A DNA stretch of 8,956 nt, taken from NCBI GenBank assembly GCA_910577035.1, contig CAJTKW010000105.1, forward strand, positions 1 through 8,956, written 5' to 3'. The position numbers and the translations under genes are program-made. This stretch comes from an uncultured Acetatifactor sp. GTDB taxonomy: Bacteria; Bacillota; Clostridia; Lachnospirales; Lachnospiraceae. Under the pieces are notes generated by a model. That model searched no databases. It saw only the letters and a program-made list of their open reading frames with translations, and had not been told where the DNA came from. This document shows positions 1 to 6,392 of the stretch, in pieces. Position 1 is the first letter of the stretch. Every line of letters begins with the position of its first letter.

Positions 1-14
1 CTAAGTCATTCCTC

Positions 15-54
15 GAAGAATCTCAAGGCGAACAAGTTCGCCTAGCGATTCTTC
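15..54. repeat. Long imperfect inverted repeat (hairpin)
   Basis: Arms 15-33 and 36-54 pair at 17 of 19 positions around a two-base centre. The inner arms AGGCGAAC/GTTCGCCT and the outer arms GAAGAATC/GATTCTTC are perfect; the two mismatches (23 with 46, 25 with 44) flank one C-G pair. No T-run follows, so it does not look like an intrinsic terminator on the + strand. It could form an RNA hairpin or a DNA cruciform, and it is typical of mobile or REP-like intergenic repeats. Confidence 0.75.
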
Positions 55-57
55 CAA

Positions 58-93
58 GCGCGACTTATGCGCTTTGCGCGACTTATGCGCTTT
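58..93. repeat. 18-bp perfect tandem duplication
   Basis: GCGCGACTTATGCGCTTT occurs twice head to tail, at 58-75 and 76-93, with no mismatch. Each copy has a small dyad, GCGC-GACTTAT-GCGC; in the first copy it extends to AAGCGC/GCGCTT (56-61 and 69-74). It lies directly beside the long hairpin and is probably part of the same element. Confidence 0.85.
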
Positions 94-173
94 GGTTTCA
101 CGGATTGTTTGTGCTGCTAATAGCGGCATGTCGGGAAGTGTAAAGAGAATTTCTAAGTCATTCCGAGAAAGGC

Positions 174-179
174 AGGAGG
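174..179 (+). promoter_or_regulatory. murE ribosome binding site
   Basis: AGGAGG lies six bases before the ATG at 186. It is a full-strength Shine-Dalgarno sequence at good spacing and fixes the murE start. Confidence 0.85.
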
Positions 180-185
180 CGTAAT

Positions 186-1670
186 ATGAAGCTGGCGGAT
201 TTGCTGAAAAATCTGGAGTATGAGTGCGTACAGGGGAGTTTGGAACGGGAGATTACCGGGGTAGTCAATGATTCCCGCAGAGATAACGTAACACCGGGGA
301 GTCTGTTTATCTGCATCAGGGGGGCTAATTTTGACGGACACAGATATGCGGCCGATATGGTGAGGAAGGGGGCAGGAGCCCTCCTGATTTCGGAGGAGGC
401 AGATGAGGGGATCAGGGGAATGGATGTCACTGTCATCAGGGTAAAGGATACCCGATACGCCATGGCCTTTGTGTCTGCCGCTTGGTTCGGACACCCTGCG
501 GAGAAGCTGAAGACCATCGGGATCACCGGCACCAAGGGTAAGACTACCACCACCTATCTGGTGAGGTCGATTCTGGAAAATGCCGGGATCCGGTGCGGGC
601 TGATCGGAACCATCGAGACCATAATCGGCGATGAGGTAATTCCTGCGGACAATACGACGCCGGAGTCCTTTGTCCTGCAGGAGACCTTTGCCAGAATGGC
701 AGAGGCGGGGATGGAAGCCGTGGTGATGGAGGTATCCTCCCAGGCGCTGATGCTGCACAGAACGGAGGGCTTTACCTTTGACTACGGCATCTTTACCAAT
801 CTGGAGGCGGATCACATCGGCCCCAATGAACATGCCAGCTTTGAGGAGTATATGGCGTGCAAGGGGATGTTGTTTCGGCAGTGCAGAGTGGGGATCGTCA
901 ACGGAGACGACGCCCATGTGGATTCTGTGGCGGCAGGGCATACCTGTGAGCTGGAGACCTACGGCCTGGGTGAGGGCAACATGCTGCGGGCAGCCAATAT
1001 CAGGCGGGTTTATATGCCTGGGGCCCTGGGGGTGGATTTCCGCACGGAAGGGCTGACGGAGCTGGACATAAAGATTCCCATGCCCGGCAGGTTCAGCGTT
1101 TATAATGCACTGTGCGCCATTTCCATCTGCCGCCACTTTCAGGTAAATGAGGCCGTGATCTGCAGGGCGCTTCTGGGGGCCAGGGTGAGGGGCCGCATCG
1201 AGAAGGTGGAGGTCTCCGATAAGTTTATTGTGCTCATAGATTATGCGCATAATGCCATGGCGCTGGAAAGTCTTCTGACCACCCTGCGGGAATATCATCC
1301 CCACCGGCTGGTCTGTCTGTTCGGCTGTGGGGGCAACCGTGCGAAAATGCGCCGGTTTGAGATGGGGGAGGTCAGCGGGAGGCTGGCGGATCTGACCGTT
1401 ATCACCTCCGACAATCCCAGATTTGAGGAGCCGCAAAGCATTATTGAGGATATTAAGGCGGGTATCGGCAGAACGGACGGAGCCTATGTGGAGATCTGTG
1501 ACAGGCGGGAGGCCGTGGCCTTCTGTATTTCCCATGCCGAGGAAGGGGACATTATCGTCCTGGCGGGCAAGGGTCATGAGGATTATCAGGAGATTGCGGG
1601 AAAGAAATATCCCATGGATGAGCGGGTGATGATCCGGGAGCTGCTGGAAGGCGGCCTGGAGCATATCTGA
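186..1670 (+). CDS. murE: UDP-MurNAc-tripeptide ligase MurE, meso-DAP type
   Basis: This cytoplasmic Mur ligase adds the third stem-peptide residue to UDP-MurNAc-L-Ala-D-Glu with ATP, in peptidoglycan precursor synthesis. The 494-residue length is normal for the family. Seen in order: an N-terminal UDP-binding region with VNDSR (27-31) and DGH (50-52); the ATP loop GITGTKGKTTTT (112-123); the substrate motif NTTPE (156-160); Lys226 in YMACKGMLF, the expected carbamylated lysine; DYAHNAMAL (352-360); and DNPR (409-412) followed by GKGHEDYQ (461-468). DNPR and GxGHE are the marks of enzymes that add meso-diaminopimelate rather than lysine. The segment usually reading DYAHTPDAL has NAM in place of TPD, and GNR (383-385) replaces the usual GDR, so this may belong to a divergent clostridial MurE subfamily or be a second paralogue. 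The ATG start follows an ideal AGGAGG. It is the first gene of the run; the stop is TGA. Confidence 0.93.
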   Translation: MKLADLLKNLEYECVQGSLEREITGVVNDSRRDNVTPGSLFICIRGANFDGHRYAADMVRKGAGALLISEEADEGIRGMDVTVIRVKDTRYAMAFVSAAWFGHPAEKLKTIGITGTKGKTTTTYLVRSILENAGIRCGLIGTIETIIGDEVIPADNTTPESFVLQETFARMAEAGMEAVVMEVSSQALMLHRTEGFTFDYGIFTNLEADHIGPNEHASFEEYMACKGMLFRQCRVGIVNGDDAHVDSVAAGHTCELETYGLGEGNMLRAANIRRVYMPGALGVDFRTEGLTELDIKIPMPGRFSVYNALCAISICRHFQVNEAVICRALLGARVRGRIEKVEVSDKFIVLIDYAHNAMALESLLTTLREYHPHRLVCLFGCGGNRAKMRRFEMGEVSGRLADLTVITSDNPRFEEPQSIIEDIKAGIGRTDGAYVEICDRREAVAFCISHAEEGDIIVLAGKGHEDYQEIAGKKYPMDERVMIRELLEGGLEHI

Positions 1671-1671
1671 G

Positions 1672-1806
1672 CCGTCCATGGCAGTGCCCTCCGTGGCAGT
1701 GCCGACCGTGGCAGCGCCGACCGTGGCAGTGCCGCCCATGGCAATGCCGCCCGTGGCAGTGCCGTCCATGGCAATGCCGTCCATGGCAGTGCCATTCATG
1801 GCGCGG
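1672..1806. repeat. 15-bp minisatellite between murE and priA
   Basis: Eight contiguous 15-bp units run from 1672 to 1791, followed by a degenerate ninth at 1792-1806. The consensus is CCGTCCATGGCAGTG, with variation mainly at unit positions 4, 7 and 13 and single changes at 3 and 14. There are no spacers, so this is not a CRISPR array. Each unit contains the dyads CCATGG (or CCGTGG) and, across the unit border, GGCA-N-TGCC, so the array could fold into alternating hairpins. The period is five codons, so copy-number change never shifts frame. In the murE/priA frame it has no stop and reads as Gly/Ala/Ser/His-rich pentapeptides. The array occupies nearly the whole gap between the two genes. 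Confidence 0.9.
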
Positions 1807-1829
1807 GCAGGCGCCGGATATTGGAAATC

Positions 1830-1835
1830 GGGGAG
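1830..1835 (+). promoter_or_regulatory. Ribosome binding site favouring the later priA start
   Basis: GGGGAG lies six bases before the TTG at 1842. The earlier in-frame TTG at 1821 has only a weak GGCAGG-like match upstream. This is why I prefer 1842 for priA. Confidence 0.55.
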
Positions 1836-1841
1836 ATCAAA

Positions 1842-4208
1842 TTGGGGGAAATTTACGCTGACATCATCGTGGATGTCTCACATGAAAAACTGGATAAGCC
1901 GTTTCAGTACCGGGTGCCGGAGCGTCTGCGGGAAACCCTGGAGGTGGGAATGTGCGTGACGGTGCCCTTTGGCAGCGGCAACCGGCAGTTAAAGGGGTAT
2001 GTCCTTGCCCTGGGGGAAACGTGCAAGTTTGATCCGGCCCGGACCAAAGATATTCTGGGGATCGCGCCAAAGGGCGTGGGGGTGGAGGACAGGATGATTG
2101 CCCTGGCCGGGTGGATCCGAAAGAATTACGGTTCCACCATGATCCAGGCACTGAAGACGGTGCTGCCGGCCAGGCAGTCCGTGAAAAAGCTGGAACACAG
2201 GTCCCTGCAGCGGATGATGGGCAGGGAGGAGATCCTGTCCCTGCTGGGGGAGAGCATACGGAAAAAGCAGACTGCCAGAGAAAGGCTGCTCCGGGAGCTG
2301 GCAGAGCAGGAGACGATTCCTTATGAGTGGGTGACGGGAAAGCTGGGGGTATCCGCCCAGACGGTCAAAAGCCTGGAGAAAGCGGGAGCAGTGCGGGTGG
2401 TAAGCAGACAGAGCCTGCGGAATCCTGTAAATCCCGAAGCCGCGGGCTTTGAACCTGCTTTCGCGGCAGAAGGGGGTGGGGCAGGCGCCGCTTTGAGACC
2501 GGCCTTAAGCCCTGCCCAGCAGCAGATTGCAGACCGGGTCATAGAAGATTTTGATGCCGGGAGGCCGGGGATATATCTGATTCACGGCATTACGGGAAGC
2601 GGTAAGACAGAGGTATATTTAAAGATCATAGAAGAAACGGTAAGGCGGGGCAGGCAGGCTATTATGCTGATCCCGGAAATCGCGCTGACCTATCAGACCC
2701 TGCTGCGTTTTTACAGAAGGTTTGGGGACCGGGTCAGCGTCATGAATTCCACCCTGTCTCCCGGAGAAAAGTACGATCAGTGCCAGCGGGCGAAAAACGG
2801 GGAAATTGATGTGATTATCGGTCCCAGATCCGCATTGTTCACGCCCTTTCCCAGCCTGGGCGTCATCGTGATGGATGAGGAGCATGAAAGCAGCTATAAG
2901 AGCGAATCGGCGCCTAAGTATCATGCCCGGGAGACGGCGGCGGAGGTGGCCAGGCTGCACGGTGCCGGGCTGGTGCTGGGTTCTGCAACCCCTTCCATGG
3001 AAGCGTATTACCGGGCTCAGACCGGGGAGTACAGGCTGTTTCGGCTGGAGGAGAGGCTGACGGGCGGGCAGCTGCCGGCTGTTTATACCGTGGATCTGCG
3101 CCGGGAGCTCCAGGAGGGCAACCGCTCCATTTTCAGCAGAAAGCTGCAGGAGCTTTTGGCCGACAGGCTGCAAAAGGGGGAGCAGAGCATCCTTTTTTTA
3201 AACAGACGGGGGTATGCGGGGTTTATTTCCTGCCGGTCCTGCGGCCACGTGATGAAATGTCCCCATTGTGACGTATCCCTCTCGGAACACAAAAACGGGA
3301 TGCTGATCTGCCATTACTGCGGTTACAGTGAGCCCAGGGTCAGCCTGTGCCCCAAATGCGGTTCCAGATACATCAGCGGCTTCCGGGCGGGAACCCAGCA
3401 GATAGAAGAGAAGTTGAAGGAAATGTTTCCCGGTGTGCGCACTCTGAGGATGGACGGGGATACCACCAGGACCAAGGGCAGCTATGAAAAGATTCTTTCG
3501 GCGTTTTCCAACAGGGAGGCGGATGTGCTGATCGGCACCCAGATGATTGTGAAGGGACATGATTTCCCCTGTGTGACCCTGGTGGGGGTGCTGGCGGCAG
3601 ACCTTTCCCTGAGCGCGGGTGACTACCGGGCAGGGGAGCGGACCTTCCAGCTCCTGACCCAGGCGGCAGGCAGGGCGGGAAGAGGAAACCTTCCCGGAGA
3701 GGCGGTGATCCAGACTTACCAGCCGGACCACTATGCGATCACCTATGCGGCCAGGCAGGATTACGAGGGGTTCTACCGGGAAGAAATCCTCTACCGGGAA
3801 CTGGGAGAGTATCCTCCTGCGGCAAATATGCTGGCGGTGCAGATATTCGATAAAGAGGAAGAGAAAGCCGGTATGCTGGCGGCATCTCTGGCGGAGGCGG
3901 TGAGAGAGCAGCATGGCGCTTCCCGGAACGGCCGGCCGGCGGCCGGGGACAGAGCGGCGGCCGGCGGAGAAGCGGCAGCGGCCGGAGACAGGGCGGACGG
4001 AATGCAGGGCAGGGAGAGGGAAGGCCCCATCCGGGTTATCGGGCCTGCGCCTGCGGCTATCGGACGAATTAATGATATTTTCAGATTTGTATTCTATGTG
4101 AAATCATCAGAATATGGTAAACTGGTAGAGGTAAAGGATCTGCTGGAGAAGGACATAGAGAAGCGGCAGCTTCGGACGGAAACGGTGCAGTTTGACTTTG
4201 CAGTATAA
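1842..4208 (+). CDS. priA: Primosomal protein N', replication restart helicase PriA
   Basis: PriA is a 3'-5' superfamily 2 DNA helicase that binds stalled forks and starts primosome reassembly to reload the replicative helicase. From TTG 1842 it has 788 residues (795 from TTG 1821). I chose 1842 for its better ribosome binding site and because the protein then begins just before YADIIVD, as PriA proteins do. Numbered from 1842: N-terminal 3'BD (about 1-100); winged helix (about 125-190); Walker A GITGSGKTE (249-257); DEEH (345-348); GSAT (380-383); eight cysteines in four pairs (464, 467, 473, 476, 490, 493, 503, 506) for two zinc ions; VKGHDFP (570-576); QAAGRAGRG (607-615). All motifs are intact. 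A low-complexity insertion (about 691-729) splits the C-terminal domain ahead of IRVIGPAPA. The frame is the same as murE, and def follows after 20 bases. Confidence 0.95.
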   Translation: MGEIYADIIVDVSHEKLDKPFQYRVPERLRETLEVGMCVTVPFGSGNRQLKGYVLALGETCKFDPARTKDILGIAPKGVGVEDRMIALAGWIRKNYGSTMIQALKTVLPARQSVKKLEHRSLQRMMGREEILSLLGESIRKKQTARERLLRELAEQETIPYEWVTGKLGVSAQTVKSLEKAGAVRVVSRQSLRNPVNPEAAGFEPAFAAEGGGAGAALRPALSPAQQQIADRVIEDFDAGRPGIYLIHGITGSGKTEVYLKIIEETVRRGRQAIMLIPEIALTYQTLLRFYRRFGDRVSVMNSTLSPGEKYDQCQRAKNGEIDVIIGPRSALFTPFPSLGVIVMDEEHESSYKSESAPKYHARETAAEVARLHGAGLVLGSATPSMEAYYRAQTGEYRLFRLEERLTGGQLPAVYTVDLRRELQEGNRSIFSRKLQELLADRLQKGEQSILFLNRRGYAGFISCRSCGHVMKCPHCDVSLSEHKNGMLICHYCGYSEPRVSLCPKCGSRYISGFRAGTQQIEEKLKEMFPGVRTLRMDGDTTRTKGSYEKILSAFSNREADVLIGTQMIVKGHDFPCVTLVGVLAADLSLSAGDYRAGERTFQLLTQAAGRAGRGNLPGEAVIQTYQPDHYAITYAARQDYEGFYREEILYRELGEYPPAANMLAVQIFDKEEEKAGMLAASLAEAVREQHGASRNGRPAAGDRAAAGGEAAAAGDRADGMQGREREGPIRVIGPAPAAIGRINDIFRFVFYVKSSEYGKLVEVKDLLEKDIEKRQLRTETVQFDFAV
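3912..4028 (+). repeat. Repeat-derived low-complexity insertion inside priA
   Basis: This very GC-rich stretch encodes an Ala/Gly/Arg/Asp-rich linker of about 39 residues. A 19-bp segment at 3939-3957 recurs at 3978-3996 with two mismatches, offset by 39 bp (13 codons), and the octamer GCGGCCGG occurs three times (3939, 3957, 3978). The peptide echo is AAGDRAA then AAGDRAD. It sits between the last helicase segment and the GPAPA motif, a region that is shorter in PriA proteins I know. It probably arose by in-frame slippage and forms a disordered surface loop. Confidence 0.7.
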
Positions 4209-4228
4209 AAGAAAGGTGTGGAATCAAG

Positions 4229-4714
4229 GTGGCAATCAGGAATATACGTGAAATCGGAGAAGAGGTACTGACAAAAAAGTGCAGGGAAGTGACGGAGATA
4301 ACGCCCCGGGTCAGGGAGCTGATCGAGGATATGCTGGAGACCATGTATGAGGCGAACGGTGTGGGGCTGGCTGCGCCCCAGGTGGGCGTGTTAAAGAGGA
4401 TTGTGGTCATTGACACCACCGGGGACGATCCCCACATTCTGATTAACCCCAGGATCGTGGAAACCTCCGGGGAGCAGACCGGGCAGGAAGGGTGCCTGAG
4501 CGTGCCCGGGAAGTCGGGACAGGTTACCAGGCCTAATTATGTAAAGGCGGTGGCAATGGATGTCAATATGAAGCCCTTTGAGCTGGAGGGAACGGAGCTT
4601 CTGGCCCGGGCAATCTGCCATGAGCTGGACCACCTGGACGGGCATCTCTACGTGGAGAAAGTGGAGGGCGAACTTCAGGACACGAAAAATGTGGAAGAGG
4701 AAGACGAAGTATGA
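4229..4714 (+). CDS. def: Peptide deformylase
   Basis: This metallohydrolase removes the formyl group from N-terminal formyl-methionine of new proteins at the ribosome. At 161 residues it is a normal bacterial length. The three family motifs are intact: GVGLAAPQ (44-51), EGCLS (87-91) with metal ligand Cys89, and HELDH (131-135), where His131 and His135 bind the metal and Glu132 is the catalytic base. The residue before HELDH is Cys130, where many family members have Gln. The C-terminus is acidic. The start is GTG, giving MAIRNIREIG, a typical deformylase beginning; the upstream GAAAGG (4211-4216) is a weak and somewhat distant ribosome binding site. The TGA stop overlaps the fmt ATG as ATGA, so the two are probably translationally coupled. 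Confidence 0.95.
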   Translation: MAIRNIREIGEEVLTKKCREVTEITPRVRELIEDMLETMYEANGVGLAAPQVGVLKRIVVIDTTGDDPHILINPRIVETSGEQTGQEGCLSVPGKSGQVTRPNYVKAVAMDVNMKPFELEGTELLARAICHELDHLDGHLYVEKVEGELQDTKNVEEEDEV

Positions 4715-5655
4715 AGATAGTATTTATGGGTACCCCTGATTTCGCGGCAGGTGCCCTGAGGGCGCTGATTCAGGCGGAATACGAGATTACTGCCGTGGTG
4801 ACCCAACCGGACAAGGCAAAGGGGCGGAGCAGGGAGCCGGTGCCCTCTCCCGTGAAGGTCTGTGCCCTGGAGCATGGAATTCCCGTGCTGCAGCCAGGGC
4901 GGATCAAGGCACCGGAGGCGGTGGAGGAATTAAAGGGCTATGAGGCGGATGTCTTTATTGTGGCGGCATACGGGCAGATCTTATCCCGGGAGATCCTGGA
5001 GATGCCTCCTTTGGGAAGCCTGAATATTCACGCCTCCCTTTTGCCCAGGTACCGGGGCGCTTCTCCCATCCAGCATGCCATCATTGGGGGGGAGGAGAAG
5101 ACAGGCATCACCATCATGCAGATGGATGCGGGCATTGACACGGGAGATATGCTCTATCAAAAGGAAACAGCCATCGGGCCGGAGGACGATTATGAGACCC
5201 TGCACGACAGGCTGACCGTGCTGGGCGGAGAAGCCGTGGTGGAGGCGCTGGGGCTTTTGGAGCAGGGAAAGCTGAAGCCAGAGAAGCAGGAGGACAGCTT
5301 AAGCTGCTATGCGCCGCTGATAAAGAAGGAGGACGGAAAGATCGATTTCTCCCGGACGGCGGAGGAGATTGACCGGCTGATCCGGGGGATGACGCCCTGG
5401 CCCAGCGCATATACGGGATACCGGGGAAAACAGCTTAAGATATGGAAGGCGGCGCCCGATCCGGAACAGGATGTAACCGGCCATGAGCCGGGAGAGGTTC
5501 TGGGTGTGGACAGAGATTCCGTGACTGTGGCGGCTGGCAGGGGAGCTTTAAGGCTGCTGGAGCTTCAGCTGGAGGGAAAAAGGAGAATGAGCACCCATGA
5601 TTTCCTGCTGGGAGTGAAAGTGCAGCCGGGAGAGGTTCTGGCGGTTTCGGGATAA
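4711..5655 (+). CDS. fmt: Methionyl-tRNA formyltransferase
   Basis: Fmt transfers a formyl group from 10-formyl-tetrahydrofolate to Met-tRNA(fMet), the step that Def later reverses on finished proteins. Length is 314 residues, normal for the family. The N-terminal Rossmann-type catalytic domain starts MKIVFMGTPDFA; the catalytic triad matches Asn105, His107 and Asp143, with the signature SLLPRYRG (109-116) that lies beside the folate site. The lysine- and arginine-rich loop TQPDKAKGRSRE (31-42) fits the tRNA-contacting loop. The C-terminal OB-like domain (about 205-310) begins near IDFSRTAEEIDRLIRGMTPWP. The ATG overlaps the def stop by four bases, and AGAGGA-type purines within def serve as ribosome binding site. 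The next gene starts 36 bases after the TAA. Confidence 0.95.
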   Translation: MKIVFMGTPDFAAGALRALIQAEYEITAVVTQPDKAKGRSREPVPSPVKVCALEHGIPVLQPGRIKAPEAVEELKGYEADVFIVAAYGQILSREILEMPPLGSLNIHASLLPRYRGASPIQHAIIGGEEKTGITIMQMDAGIDTGDMLYQKETAIGPEDDYETLHDRLTVLGGEAVVEALGLLEQGKLKPEKQEDSLSCYAPLIKKEDGKIDFSRTAEEIDRLIRGMTPWPSAYTGYRGKQLKIWKAAPDPEQDVTGHEPGEVLGVDRDSVTVAAGRGALRLLELQLEGKRRMSTHDFLLGVKVQPGEVLAVSG

Positions 5656-5678
5656 GCTGCAGGAAGCGCAGGACCGAG

Positions 5679-5685
5679 AAAGGAG
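5679..5685 (+). promoter_or_regulatory. Ribosome binding site of the metallopeptidase gene
   Basis: AAAGGAG lies six bases before the ATG at 5692. It is strong and well spaced, and fixes the start. Confidence 0.8.
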
Positions 5686-5691
5686 ACAAAT

Positions 5692-6390
5692 ATGCCATAT
5701 TTTTATTATGATTTTACGTATATTCTTGTAATTATCGGCATGGTGCTGTGTCTGGGGGCCAGCTTCCGGGTAAACAGCGTGATGAAGAAGTACGGCAAGG
5801 TGGGAAATTCCACGGGGATCACCGGTGCGGAGGCGGCACGGCGCATCCTCAACAACGAGGGGCTTTATCATGTACAGATCGAATGCCTGCAGGCGGACGA
5901 GGGAGATCATTATGATCCCAGAACCGATACCGTGCGCCTGTCCCGCAGGAATTTCAGCGAGGCCACCGTCACTGCCGTGGGAGTGGCGGCCCATGAATGC
6001 GGCCATGCCATCCAGCACGCCAAAGGCTATTCTCCGCTGAATTTCAGGTCGGCACTGGTTCCGGTGGTGAATATCGGCAGCAGGCTGGGGATGCCCATTA
6101 TCATTCTGGGAATGCTCTTAAGCTGGAATCATGTGCTGATCCAGATCGGCATCTGGGCATTCTCCCTGTCCGTCCTTTTCCAGCTGGTAACGCTTCCCGT
6201 GGAGTTCAACGCTTCTGCCAGGGCCATTGCAAAGATCGATCAGTACGGCCTGGTGAGCGTGGAGGAGAACCAGGGCTGTAAGAAGGTACTGAGTGCGGCG
6301 GCAATGACTTATGTGGCGGCAGCCGCTTCCTCCATCCTCCAGCTGCTGCGTTTGATCCTGCTGTTTGGCGGAAACCGGAGGAGGGATTGA
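5692..6390 (+). CDS. Membrane zinc metallopeptidase, YugP/Zn_peptidase_2 family
   Basis: This 232-residue integral membrane protein belongs to the YugP-like putative zinc protease family; I know of no established substrate. The zinc motif HECGH (101-105) supplies His101, Glu102 and His105, and Glu171 in LPVEFNASARA is the likely third ligand. Hydrophobic segments lie at about 8-24, 119-143, 147-168 and 203-225, so the active-site helix sits between the first segment and a C-terminal membrane bundle. The soluble part before HECGH carries DHYDPRTDTVRLS (72-84), a typical stretch ahead of this motif. The protein ends in a positively charged GGNRRRD tail. Its place between fmt and rsmB recurs in related clostridia as far as I remember; no functional link to translation follows from that. 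Its TGA overlaps the region of the rsmB start. Confidence 0.9.
   Translation: MPYFYYDFTYILVIIGMVLCLGASFRVNSVMKKYGKVGNSTGITGAEAARRILNNEGLYHVQIECLQADEGDHYDPRTDTVRLSRRNFSEATVTAVGVAAHECGHAIQHAKGYSPLNFRSALVPVVNIGSRLGMPIIILGMLLSWNHVLIQIGIWAFSLSVLFQLVTLPVEFNASARAIAKIDQYGLVSVEENQGCKKVLSAAAMTYVAAAASSILQLLRLILLFGGNRRRD
6379..6384 (+). promoter_or_regulatory. Ribosome binding site deciding the rsmB start
   Basis: AGGAGG lies eight bases before GTG 6393 but only two bases before TTG 6387. The spacing favours GTG 6393 as the initiation codon. Confidence 0.6.
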
Positions 6391-6392
6391 CC

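Larger units (their letters stand above)
1..164. repeat. Hairpin-rich repeat element upstream of murE
   Basis: The 12-mer CTAAGTCATTCC occurs exactly at 1-12 and again at 153-164. Between the copies lie a long near-perfect hairpin (15-54), an 18-bp tandem duplication (58-93) and about 60 bases without obvious structure. The layout suits either one unit of a tandem array with a 152-bp period that continues to the left of the window, or a small dispersed element such as a REP or MITE. No transposase and no clear terminal inverted repeats are visible. On the minus strand an ATG frame (129 down to 1) is open for 42 residues through the element and ends in TAG at its edge; I do not call it a gene. 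I see no convincing sigma-70 promoter here, so the murE promoter may lie further upstream. Confidence 0.6.

Noticed and set aside
15..54. Intrinsic terminator of an upstream gene
   Set aside because: The hairpin is strong but no T-run follows on the + strand (CCAAGCGC comes next). The minus side has only mixed bases as well.
3..143. End of an upstream + strand gene, a frame open from the window edge to TAA at 141
   Set aside because: Its residues are repeat-driven (TYALCATYAL) and the frame lies wholly in the repeat element. No protein family is suggested.
95..150. sigma-70 promoter for murE (TTGTTT near 105)
   Set aside because: No acceptable -10 box lies 16-18 bases downstream, so I do not call it.
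153..1799. A 548-codon minus-strand open frame covering all of murE and the minisatellite
   Set aside because: It is antisense to a clear murE with intact motifs, its product has no recognisable domain, and it starts inside the repeat, which is open in all six frames. GC-rich codon use in murE explains it.
1672..1806. CRISPR array
   Set aside because: The units are contiguous with no unique spacers and no cas genes are nearby.
1678..1959. A 93-codon plus-strand frame starting MAVPSVAVPTV in the minisatellite
   Set aside because: It runs out of frame into priA, lacks a ribosome binding site, and its repeat differences change the amino acids. It is a shadow of the repeat and priA.
1805..2490. 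The 12-mer GGGCAGGCGCCG at 1805-1816 and 2479-2490
   Set aside because: A single GC-rich 12-mer shared by two places, without flanking similarity, is within chance for this composition.
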